From Pseudomonadota bacterium (lineage in GTDB: Bacteria > Myxococcota_A > Polyangia > Polyangiales > Polyangiaceae): 64,000 bases of DNA. The position numbers were made by a program, and so were the translations under genes. Shown in pieces: positions 33,738 to 41,267 of the stretch; the first letter of the stretch is position 1, and each line of letters begins with the position of its first letter. Location: assembly GCA_023423895.1 (NCBI GenBank), contig JAFAER010000163.1:23888-87887 (forward strand), given 5' to 3'. The notes beneath the pieces are model-generated. The model saw nothing but the letters and a program-made list of their open reading frames with translations. It was not told where the DNA came from and did not search any database.

Positions 33738-34253
33738 GCACGAGTACCCGCCCTGCGCCTTGAAGAGCGCCGGGTTCTCCTTCACGTGCTTCGTGTGTGT
33801 GAAGTCGACGAAGTCGGGACCAAACGCGATCCAGCCGTAACGCTCGAAGGAGTAACGATTCGAAAGCGCAGGATCGATACCGAGCTGCGCGTACGGCCAC
33901 GGCTTGCCCCCGCCGACGGCGATACCGGCGATGGCCGGCCCCGTTCGGAAGAAGTCGCCGTTGACGGCGACGTTCGCGCCGACCGACTGAGCCCACGACG
34001 GCACCGTGCGGAGACTCGACGGCTGCTCGGTCGCATCGACGCGGATCCCCGACGTGCACAGCGCGATCTTCGCCGCGTAGAACTTGCTCGATGGCGCACG
34101 CGTCGTGCCTTCGACGACGGTCACGCCTGGATGGGGCGTGGTCGTCTTCTTCGTGGCGATGATCGCGGCCTCACTGGTCGAGGCGATCGTCAGGGAAAGG
34201 AGAGCCGAACCGACGAGCGTCTTTCGCAGCAGCACGATGATGAACGCGCGCAC
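33729..34253 (-). pseudogene. Truncated phosphodiester glycosidase (NAGPA-like) remnant
   Basis: A 174-aa frame with a signal peptide (TLVGSALLSLTIASTSEAA) resembles the N-terminal part of phosphodiester glycosidase/NAGPA-domain proteins: PHPGVTVVEGTT, SSLRTVPSWAQSVGANVAVNGDFFRTGPAIAGIAVGGG. Family members continue for 150 or more residues to a Gly-rich catalytic motif (NLDGGGSST). Here the protein stops at QGGYSCKR exactly inside a 35-bp direct repeat. No continuation is visible in other frames before the convergent gene. It is probably a 3'-deleted pseudogene, though a short secreted product could still be made. Confidence 0.55.
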
Positions 34254-34411
34254 GCTTGGCGGCGCAGCGATGGTCGCTCTAGCACACGCTCGTCGTCGGG
34301 CAGCTCGCGCGCGCAGATTTACGGCCGTTGCGCAAGTCCGCGCGCATTCCGTTCACGCTCGTTGCACGATCGACCGCTCGCGCTGAGAACTCGCGCGTGT
34401 GCTGTCCGAGC

Positions 34412-35320
34412 TTAGGACGAAGTGACGTCGCGGAAGCGATCGACGAGCGCGCGCACGCGCGGAAGCCCCTCGATCGTCTGGGCGCCATACCAGCAGAGAT
34501 CTTTGCCGCCCGTGCGCACGACCGCATTCCTCTCCGCTGCGGGAATGTCGAGCCCACGGAAGACGGTCGCGTCTTCTTCGCTGAACGGGTGCGGCTCGTC
34601 CGGGAGAAGCACGAGCTCCGGCGCACGCGCCGTCACTTCTTCCAGCGTGACTCGCGGGTAGCGCGTATCGCGACCGGCGACGTCTTCGCTCGGCAGCGCG
34701 GGCGCGTGACCGAGGTCGGCAGCGAGCGGGTAGCGCCGCTCACGATCGGCGAAGACATTCTGGGCGCCTGCGAGGTCGAGAACGTCGCTGATGAAGGTCG
34801 CACCGTTGATGGTCATCAGCGGCTTCATCCAGATCGGGCAGAAGGTCCGAAGCGGCGTCAGCGTCTTCCGCGCCTCCTCGGCCTCGCGAACCACTGCGTA
34901 CCCGCGCCGGAGGAGGTCACGGACGTTCGGGTCGCGCTCGAGATAGAAGATGCGGGCGAGGCGAGCGAGATGCGCGATGCCGTCGGCGGCGCGCTTGGGG
35001 AATGCGACGAACACCTTGACGCCCTTCTGCGCGAGCGTCTCGAGGTCCTTCTTCGTGTTCTCTTCCTGGTTGGCGATGACGAGGTCCGGCTCGAGATCGA
35101 GGATCGCCTCGAGCTTCGGGTTCTTCGTCCCGCCGACGCTGGGAACGCGCGCGACGACATCCGCCGGAAGCTCGCAATAGTCGGTTCGCCCGACGAGCGC
35201 GCCGCCACATCCGAGCGCGGCGACGCTGAACGTGTCACTCGGAACGAGAGAGACCACACGCTTCGGCGCCGTGCCGAAGGTGAGCGAACGCTTCATGTCG
35301 TCGTCGATGCGGATGAGCAT
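34412..35320 (-). CDS. BtuF-like helical-backbone metal receptor without signal peptide
   Basis: This 302-aa protein is of the cobalamin/siderophore-binding class III family: KRVVSLVPSDTFSVAALGCGGALVGRTDYCELP, VGGTKNPKLEAILDLEPDLVIANQEEN, and the helical-backbone linker followed by PIWMKPLMTINGATFISDVLDLAGA. Homologues bind B12 or iron chelates for an ABC importer. No permease or ATPase gene is nearby and the N-terminus (LIRIDDDMKRSLTF) is not a signal peptide, so it is predicted cytoplasmic. It starts at 35320, six nt after the Cys-rich lipoprotein stop, placing it last in the thyA-folA operon. Confidence 0.75.
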   Translation of the reverse strand: MLIRIDDDMKRSLTFGTAPKRVVSLVPSDTFSVAALGCGGALVGRTDYCELPADVVARVPSVGGTKNPKLEAILDLEPDLVIANQEENTKKDLETLAQKGVKVFVAFPKRAADGIAHLARLARIFYLERDPNVRDLLRRGYAVVREAEEARKTLTPLRTFCPIWMKPLMTINGATFISDVLDLAGAQNVFADRERRYPLAADLGHAPALPSEDVAGRDTRYPRVTLEEVTARAPELVLLPDEPHPFSEEDATVFRGLDIPAAERNAVVRTGGKDLCWYGAQTIEGLPRVRALVDRFRDVTSS

Positions 35321-35326
35321 GGGAAA

Positions 35327-35692
35327 TCAGTCGTCCTCGGTGGGAGGCGGCGGTCCCGGCGGTCCGCCGTCGGCGTGCGGTCCGACGCGGGACGCGCAGT
35401 CGGCCCACACCACATCCGTGCACCGCCGCGGGGTCGCCGCGACGCATGCAATCACGTTCTCGCCCTCGCGCTCCACGAGGCGGTCCAGGATCATCTCGCA
35501 GCCACGCTCGCACTGCAGCTCGGTGCACTGCCGCTTCGCCTTCGACTCGCAAGAACGCCGGCAGGCGTCGAGCGGCTTGTTCGACGGCTCGAAGACGCGG
35601 CACGACGCGGTGGGAAGCACGACCGCAAACGCGCCCGACAACAAAGACAGGGTGACGAAGACGCGCCGCGCAGAGGCGAAGGCCATGGGCAC
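35327..35692 (-). CDS. Small Cys-rich lipoprotein in the thyA-folA operon
   Basis: This 121-aa protein starts at GTG 35692 with AAAGG nine nt upstream; ATG 35686 is an alternative. The signal RVFVTLSLLSGAFAVVLPTASC ends in a lipobox-like Cys. The mature part has ten further Cys in spaced pairs (CRRSCESKAKRQCTELQCERGC...CVAATPRRC), suggesting a disulfide-rich domain, and a Pro/Asp-rich tail. Function is unknown. It lies six nt after folA and six nt before the BtuF-like gene on the same strand. Confidence 0.65.
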   Translation of the reverse strand: MPMAFASARRVFVTLSLLSGAFAVVLPTASCRVFEPSNKPLDACRRSCESKAKRQCTELQCERGCEMILDRLVEREGENVIACVAATPRRCTDVVWADCASRVGPHADGGPPGPPPPTEDD

Positions 35693-35698
35693 GAAGGA

Positions 35699-36175
35699 TT
35701 ACCTTTCGAGCGTGACGAACTCCACCCCTTCCGACTCCCCTGCCCGGCGCGAGGTCTCGCGCCAGCCGGAGCGGTCGAGATGGAAGTATTCGTTCCCGTC
35801 GACCTCGCGATGCACCTCCGTGAGGAAGATGCGCGTCGCGAGCGGCAACGCCTCCTCGTACATCGTCGCGCCGCCGATGATGCGCGGCTCGTCGTCGGTC
35901 GTGCGCGCGAGCGCGATCGCCTCTTCGAGGCTGCGCGCGAGCTCACATCCGTCGAAGCCGTCCGCCGTGCGGCTCACGACGATGTTCCGACGCCCCTTCA
36001 GCGGGCGTCCAATCGACGCATGGGTCTTGCGGCCCATGATGATGGCGTGCCCCATCGTCATCGCCTTGAAGTGCTGCATGTCTTCCGGGATGCGCCAGGG
36101 GAGCTCGCCGTTCTTGCCGATCACGCCGGCGTCGCTGATCGCGACGACCATGGCCAGGGGTGCGAGCTCGCTCAT
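35699..36175 (-). CDS. folA: Dihydrofolate reductase
   Basis: This 158-aa DHFR has normal length for the chromosomal enzyme. It shows MVVAISDAGVIGKNGELPWRIPEDMQHFK with the conserved Trp-Arg and the acidic residue that protonates dihydrofolate, AIIMGRKTHASIGRPLKGR (NADPH site), RIIGGATMYEEAL and a C-terminal FVTLER. It regenerates tetrahydrofolate consumed by the thymidylate synthase encoded directly upstream. ATG 36175 overlaps the thyA stop by 4 nt (ATGA), so production is coupled. Confidence 0.95.
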   Translation of the reverse strand: MSELAPLAMVVAISDAGVIGKNGELPWRIPEDMQHFKAMTMGHAIIMGRKTHASIGRPLKGRRNIVVSRTADGFDGCELARSLEEAIALARTTDDEPRIIGGATMYEEALPLATRIFLTEVHREVDGNEYFHLDRSGWRETSRRAGESEGVEFVTLER

Positions 36176-37020
36176 ACGCTCACCTCGGCCGCGATATGCG
36201 GGTGCGGGTCGTAACCTTCGATGACGATGTCCTCGTAGCGGATCGCGAAGAGGTCGCGGCTCTCCGTCGTGATCCGGAGCTTCGGCAACGGCCGCGGCTC
36301 ACGTCTGAGCTGAAGCTTCGCCTGCTCGAGGTGGTTCTTGTAGAGGTGCGCATCGCCGAACGTGTGAACGAACTCGCCCGGGCGGAGGTTCGTCGCGTGC
36401 GCGAGCATCATGGTGAGCAGCGCGTAGCTCGCGATGTTGAACGGGACGCCGAGGAAGACGTCCGCGCTACGCTGGTAGAGCTGGCAGCTCAGCTCGCCGT
36501 CCTGGACGTAGAGCTGGAAGAGCGTGTGGCACGGCGGCAGCGCGACCTGATCCGCTTCTTTCGGATTCCAGCCGGTCACGATATGGCGACGGCTGTTCGG
36601 GTTCTCGACGAGATCGCGGAGGAGACGCTTGATCTGGTCGACACCGTCCTCCTCGTACGTCCCGTCGGGACGCCGCGTCGCGCCGTAGTTGCGCCACTGG
36701 TGACCGTAGACCGGCCCCAGGTCACCCTCGGCGCGGCCGAAACGCGCCGTCTGCTCTGCGGTCGCCCATTCGTTCCAGATGCGGACCCCGGCGTCCTGGA
36801 GCGGCTTCACGTGCGTCTCTCCGCGGAGGAACCAGAGCAGCTCGTGGATGATCGATTTGGTGTGCAGCTTCTTCGTCGTGAGAAGCGGGAAGCCCTCCCG
36901 GAGGTCGAAGCGCATCTGGTGCCCGAAGATGCCGCGGGTGCCCGTGCCGGTGCGGTCCTCGCGGTCCTTGCCACGCTCGAGGATGAGCTGGAGGAGGTCC
37001 AGGTACTGCTGCATGGCCAT
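36172..37020 (-). CDS. thyA: Thymidylate synthase
   Basis: This 282-aa ThyA has GTGTRGIFGHQMRFDL (dUMP phosphate Arg), the IIHELLWFLRGETH helix, WRNYGATRRPDG, nucleophile Cys164 in LPPCHTLFQ, LYQRSADVFLGVPFNIASYALL and HLYKNHLEQ. It converts dUMP to dTMP with methylene-THF. It heads an operon thyA-folA-Cys-rich lipoprotein-BtuF-like, with overlaps or 6-nt gaps throughout. Start ATG 37020; a second Met at residue 3 is possible. Confidence 0.95.
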   Translation of the reverse strand: MAMQQYLDLLQLILERGKDREDRTGTGTRGIFGHQMRFDLREGFPLLTTKKLHTKSIIHELLWFLRGETHVKPLQDAGVRIWNEWATAEQTARFGRAEGDLGPVYGHQWRNYGATRRPDGTYEEDGVDQIKRLLRDLVENPNSRRHIVTGWNPKEADQVALPPCHTLFQLYVQDGELSCQLYQRSADVFLGVPFNIASYALLTMMLAHATNLRPGEFVHTFGDAHLYKNHLEQAKLQLRREPRPLPKLRITTESRDLFAIRYEDIVIEGYDPHPHIAAEVSV

Positions 37021-37189
37021 CCGCTAGCACGCGTGCGTTCGAGCCGGAAGGAGCCCGGCCGTCAGTCACCCTGGCGCGGCGACGTACCATGCGCGGGCGA
37101 AGAACCTGCGAGCTCGTGCTGCACGTTCGATCCGCCTCGGCCGCGTCGAGCGCGGACGGAGCGACCGAGGCGAGCGGCAACGGGTGTAG

Positions 37190-37384
37190 GCGCGTGGCTG
37201 ACGGCGAGCGGCGGACGGCGGCGAGCGGCGGACGGCGAGTGGCTGACGGCGTGCGGCGGACGGCGGACGGCGGACGGCGAGTGGCTGACGGCGAGCGGCG
37301 GACGGCGGACGGCGAGCGGCCTCGCAGCGCGCCGCTACCGGCGGACGGCGAGCGGCCTCGCAGCGCGCCGCTACCGGCGAGCGC
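37190..37384. repeat. GC-rich low-complexity tandem repeat
   Basis: About 195 nt built from permutations of GCGGACGGCGAG and TGGCTGACGGCGAG, ending in two adjacent copies of a ~34-nt unit (CGGCGAGCGGCCTCGC then AGCGCGCCGCTACCGG). It fills most of the 382-nt gap between thyA and the 234-aa gene. Frames through it are composition artefacts. Confidence 0.7.
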
Positions 37385-37402
37385 TCTGCGCTCCGCTTCG
37401 GG

Positions 37403-38107
37403 TCACGTGTTGACGACTTCGAGCACGCCGAGGTTGACCAGCGCGTGCAGGCGATCGAACGCCTCCGGCCCGAGCCCGGTGAGCGCCGCGACGGTCGCAG
37501 CGTCGGAGATGCCGTCGACGTGGCCGAGCACGACGGACGACTTCACGTCGATGTGCTTCGCCTGACGTTCGAGCTCCGCGAACTTGAGCCGGAGGACGCT
37601 CGACGGACTCAGCGCTCGGCTGCTCGGGTGGAGCCGCTCGCGGCATTTGTCGGCAACGAGCTGTGCGAGCGCGTGCTCGGGCTGTTCGCGGAGAACACGT
37701 TCCGCGAGAACGAGCGCTGCGGGGAAGTCGCTCTCGAGATAACAGCCGTACATCTCGCGACCGATCGTCTCCACGGTCTCCACGCCGAGCGTATCGTCCG
37801 GCTCGTCACCATCCGGAGCAGGCGCGGTGGGCAGTCCGGTCGCCCGCGGTGAGTCGTTCGCCGGGACGAGCCACGCCGCTCGGGCGGCAAGCTCCGTCGC
37901 CGCCGCCATCGAGCGCGGCGTATCGCGCGGGCCCCCCGCGAGCGTGACGTGCTCCTCGACGATGCGCGCATAGGCGGCAGGATCGAACGGCGGCGCGATC
38001 GTCGTACGCTTGGACTCCTGCTCGATCTCCTTCGCGAGCTCCTGCGGATCGAACGCAGGGATCAGCGTCCGCTTCTCTCGCGTCTTGTTCGTGCGCTTGC
38101 GCCTCAC
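37403..38107 (-). CDS. Conserved hypothetical protein with C-terminal winged-helix-like module
   Basis: This protein is 234 aa from GTG 38107, chosen because a GAGGGG SD precedes it; the frame upstream only runs through the minisatellite. The N-terminus is basic (RRKRTNKTREKRT). The middle has a helical TPR-like segment (YGCYLESDFPAALVLAERVLREQPEHALAQLVADKC). The C-terminal module (SVVLGHVDGISDAATVAALTGLGPEAFDRLHALVNLGVLEVV) resembles the short helical domain at the ends of DUF4388/PATAN-type gliding and signalling proteins. No signal peptide. Function is unknown. Confidence 0.65.
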   Translation of the reverse strand: MRRKRTNKTREKRTLIPAFDPQELAKEIEQESKRTTIAPPFDPAAYARIVEEHVTLAGGPRDTPRSMAAATELAARAAWLVPANDSPRATGLPTAPAPDGDEPDDTLGVETVETIGREMYGCYLESDFPAALVLAERVLREQPEHALAQLVADKCRERLHPSSRALSPSSVLRLKFAELERQAKHIDVKSSVVLGHVDGISDAATVAALTGLGPEAFDRLHALVNLGVLEVVNT

Positions 38108-38331
38108 TCGCCCCTCGCGTGGTTCGGCGGCGGAGCCGAGCGTCGGCGCCCCCGCAAAATCAGCCCGGCGTCCGTAGCACAGAGGGCGGCGGCCATCGAG
38201 GGAAGCCGCCCCATCTTTCGAGGTGTGCAACCGACGGAAAGACGCAATCCGGACCAGGATACAGCCAACCCATCGCGAGGCCCGACGGTCGGCGACCGCA
38301 GCGATCGAACGGACGCCCAAGCCGGCCCGTG

Positions 38332-38968
38332 CACCTGCGCCGGGACAAGTGGCGCAGCGTACAACTCGTGGCCTTGCACCTGCGCCGGGACAAGACGCGA
38401 CGTGCGCAACTCGTGGTCCTTCACCTGCGCCGGGACAACTGGCGCAGTGCGCAACTCGTGGCCCTTCACCTGCGCCGGGACAACTGGCGCAGTGCGCAAC
38501 TAGTGGCCCTTCACCTGCGCCGGGACAACTGGCGCAGTGCGCAACTCGTGGCCGTGCACCTGCGCGGGACAACTGGCGCGGTGCCCAACTCGTGGCCGTG
38601 CACCCGCGCCGGGACAAGGGGCGCAGCGCACAACTCGTGGCCGTGCACCCGCGCCGGGACAAGGCGCAGTGCGCAACTCGTGGCCGTGCACCTGCGCCGG
38701 GACAACTGGCGCGGTGCCCAACTCGTGGCCGTGCACCCGCGCCGGGACAAGGGGCGCAGCGCACAACTCGTGGCCGTGCACCTGCGCCGGGACAAGGCGC
38801 AGTGCGCAACTCGTGGCCGTGCACCTGCGCCGGGACAAGGCGCAGCGCGCAACTCGTGGCCATGCACCTGCGCCGGGACAAGGCGCAGTGCGCAACTCGT
38901 GGCCGTGCACCTGCGCCGGGACAAGTGGCGTAGGCGCGAGCGGTGGCGGTTCACCTGCGACGGGTCGG
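38332..38968. repeat. Minisatellite: about 14 tandem units of 43-45 bp
   Basis: Units start with CACC(T/C)GCGCCGGGACAA, continue with a variable ~10-nt stretch such as CTGGCGCAGTGCG or GGCGCAGTGCG, and end with CAACTCGTGGCCGTG. Five 45-bp units are followed by units of 44, 45, 43, 45, 45, 43, 43 and 43 bp and a decayed copy from 38908. The mixed periods shift frame, so it is not coding, although all frames stay open. Many units carry a GCGCA-G-TGCGC dyad. It fills the gap between two minus-strand genes. Confidence 0.9.
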
Positions 38969-38973
38969 CTCGC

Positions 38974-40344
38974 TCAGCGAAGTGCCATCAGCGAGATGAC
39001 CTGCCAGCCGCCCTTCTCGACCACGATCTCCTGCGTCCGTTGCCAGCCGCGGACGTCGAGAGCGACCCGATGGCGCCCTGCGGGCACTCGGACGCGCGCG
39101 ACCGCGACACGAGCGGGCAGTGTCTCCCAGCTCCGAGTGTCGGGCGTGTCGAGTGCGCTCAGCGTGGCCTGCGCGGCGAGAGAGCCGAGGAGACCGACCA
39201 CACTTTCCTTGCCGGCCGCCGCTTCGATCCCCTTACCGACGAGCAGGCGCGCGACCATGCGGGTGATCGCGCTCACGATGATCTTGCCTTCGACCTTCTT
39301 CCACTCTTCGCGGACCTCGCGATCCACGTTCACCGCTTCCTCGAGCTGGATGGAGCGGCCGTCGAGGTTCACCGCCGGGACGGCGTAGTTGCCCTGCCCC
39401 GGCGCGAGCGTCGGGAAGTTGATCCAGGTGACGAGCCCCTGCGCGGCGAGCTTGTTCGCGCCCGCGACGTCGTTCGGGCTGAGCGCATCCGCGAAGAGCG
39501 TCAACGCGAGGCCGATGGGGATGCGCTCCGGGACCTTGTGCGGGACACGGCCGTAGCCGACGACGAAGAGGACCTCGCCCGAGTCGGGATCCGCCGCCTC
39601 AGCGTGTCCCTTCTCGAGCAACGCACGGAGCCGCGGGCTGCGATAGGACCCCTGACCAGCGAGCCGCGCGACCGGCTCCTCCAGGCTCGAATACCCGCCG
39701 AACGCGAGTGCTTCGTCGTAGTAGCGAAGCGCCTCGTCGGTCTCGCCACTCTTCTCGAAGGTGAAGCCCGCGAGGACGCTTCCGAGCCCGAGCACCGGGT
39801 TGTTCGGCTGGTTGAGCCTCTCACGGTAGTAGCGCTGCATGACCGACAGGCGCCGCGCCTCGATACGCGCGCCGTTCAGATCGCGCTGCTCGAGGTAGTT
39901 CAGCATGTCGAGCGTGTTGATCATGAGCTTCTCGTACGGGGGAGCCTGGTACTTCCCCGACGAGCCGCTGAAGACGTATTCGCCGATCGAGTCGCCCGCG
40001 TTGTGCGCGAGATCGAGCATGTCGATCGCCTTGTCCGCGGCCTCGAAGTCCTGCTTCGAGAGGTCGAACTGCGCGAGCCCCTGCTGGATGCTGCCGCGAT
40101 CGAGCACGAGCAAGGCGTTGTCCCCCTTGATCTCCTTCGGAAGCTGCTTGTCGCTCGCGACCTCGAGCTCGTCGTTGATGGCCTTGATGGCGCCCTTCGC
40201 GTCGCCGACGTCGAGCGCGGTGCGCATCTTCAACGTCCGCGCCTCGTGGCCCCCGCAGCCGACGAGCCACGGCGCCAGGACGAGCGCGAGTGCACCGGCG
40301 ACGCGGAGAAGGCGCTTTCCGCCTCTGCTCACGGCTGCTTTCAC
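38974..40344 (-). CDS. COG3014-type lipoprotein, partner of LpoB
   Basis: This 456-aa lipoprotein has signal RLLRVAGALALVLAPWLVGC with lipidated Cys30. The body is helical and TPR-like (DRGSIQQGLAQFDLSKQDFEAADKAIDM, YYRERLNQPNNPVLGLGSVLAGFTFEKSGETDEALRYYDEAL). A later domain contains GEVLFVVGYGRVPHKVPERIPIGLALTLF and a beta-sandwich end (RVRVPAGRHRVALDVRG). This layout matches COG3014 proteins that occur beside LpoB. It lies 22 nt downstream of lpoB on the same strand, so co-expression is likely. A role in controlling cell-wall synthases is inferred. Confidence 0.7.
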   Translation of the reverse strand: MKAAVSRGGKRLLRVAGALALVLAPWLVGCGGHEARTLKMRTALDVGDAKGAIKAINDELEVASDKQLPKEIKGDNALLVLDRGSIQQGLAQFDLSKQDFEAADKAIDMLDLAHNAGDSIGEYVFSGSSGKYQAPPYEKLMINTLDMLNYLEQRDLNGARIEARRLSVMQRYYRERLNQPNNPVLGLGSVLAGFTFEKSGETDEALRYYDEALAFGGYSSLEEPVARLAGQGSYRSPRLRALLEKGHAEAADPDSGEVLFVVGYGRVPHKVPERIPIGLALTLFADALSPNDVAGANKLAAQGLVTWINFPTLAPGQGNYAVPAVNLDGRSIQLEEAVNVDREVREEWKKVEGKIIVSAITRMVARLLVGKGIEAAAGKESVVGLLGSLAAQATLSALDTPDTRSWETLPARVAVARVRVPAGRHRVALDVRGWQRTQEIVVEKGGWQVISLMALR

Positions 40345-40366
40345 AACTTCTCCGTCGGGTCCCTGG

Positions 40367-40966
40367 CTACTTGATCGCCTTCGTGATCTCCGTCTTCCCC
40401 TGGAAACGGATCTCGCTGGTCTCGACGTCGATGACCTGCATGTAGAGGAAGTACTGCACGCGGCGCATGTCTTCGCTGCGCTCGTCGTTCCCGGACACCT
40501 TTCCGGTGATAAAGTACTTCGCGCCGAGCTGCTTGCCGTACTTTGCAGCGTTCGCCGGGTTGAAGACCGCGTTCTGCTGGCCCTCGACCTCGCGGATCAT
40601 CTCGCCCTGACGCTGTCGCGACACGACACGGACGGTGTTCGCCTCGAGCAGCCAGGACTCGGCCTCGCTCAGGATCGTCTCGAGCGACGAGTCGATGTGC
40701 TCGCTCGTGCTGTTCTGGAACGGGAAGATCGCGACGATCGGCTGCGGGTTCGCCGTCCGCCATTCGTTCATCAGCGGCGAGACGCGCAGCTTGTTCAGGG
40801 TGTCGCGCAGCGCCCGCTTCATGTCCTCCTTGTCGAGGCCGGTCGAGAGCGCATGGGCGTCGACGCTCGGGTCGTCGGCGCCGCGGACGACCTCTTTGCC
40901 GCCGCAACCGGACGCGGCAAGCGAGAGAGCGACAAGGCTGATCGGGAAGAAGCGAAGAAGGGACAT
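40367..40966 (-). CDS. lpoB: Penicillin-binding protein activator LpoB-like lipoprotein
   Basis: This 199-aa lipoprotein has signal LRFFPISLVALSLAASGC with lipidated Cys21. The mature part carries the LpoB/COG3417 fold: MNEWRTANPQPIVAIFPFQNSTSEHID, ILSEAESWLLEANTVRVVSRQRQGEMI and LGAKYFITGKVSGNDE...YFLYMQVIDVETSEI. In enterobacteria LpoB reaches from the outer membrane to activate PBP1b. It is followed at 22 nt by the COG3014 lipoprotein gene, the usual partner arrangement. ATG 40966 was chosen because the signal begins there. Confidence 0.85.
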   Translation of the reverse strand: MSLLRFFPISLVALSLAASGCGGKEVVRGADDPSVDAHALSTGLDKEDMKRALRDTLNKLRVSPLMNEWRTANPQPIVAIFPFQNSTSEHIDSSLETILSEAESWLLEANTVRVVSRQRQGEMIREVEGQQNAVFNPANAAKYGKQLGAKYFITGKVSGNDERSEDMRRVQYFLYMQVIDVETSEIRFQGKTEITKAIK

Positions 40967-41267
40967 GCGTGCAGGCTCCTCGAAGCGAAGGCTCCCTCGG
41001 ACGACGTGGGAACCGAACGAGAGTGTCGACGGGCATCCTAGCCGAACGCTCCTTGGATGCCGCAGACGCACAGTTCGACGGACCATGGGCCGTGGAGATT
41101 CCGGCCACATGGCAAGCGCCGAAATCATGCGCAAATTCAACCACATGAGTTTCCTTACACATTCCTTCTCATGCCTACATCTTGCGCAAACTGACCGCCC
41201 CGCCGTCGGAGGCTCAGCCATGATGGCGAAGCGTTCGGCCGGTAAGCGCCGTGCGAGGGGCCTCGTG
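40967..41267. other. Divergent intergenic region with TGCGCAAA repeats
   Basis: A 301-nt region between lpoB (minus) and a PPC-domain lipoprotein (plus). Its right half is comparatively A/T-rich (41125-41190) and holds ATGCGCAAA (41127-41135) and the palindrome TTGCGCAA (41182-41189), a possible operator pair. A GAGGGG SD precedes the plus-strand start. No gene is seen. Confidence 0.4.

Noticed and set aside
38332..38968. CRISPR array
   Set aside because: Units are near-identical along their full 43-45 nt with no unique spacers, and no cas genes are nearby; it is a tandem minisatellite.
38119..38973. Long open frames on both strands through the minisatellite
   Set aside because: Repeat units of mixed 43-45 nt shift the frame between copies, and the openness is due to repeat composition without stop codons; no start with an SD supports a gene.
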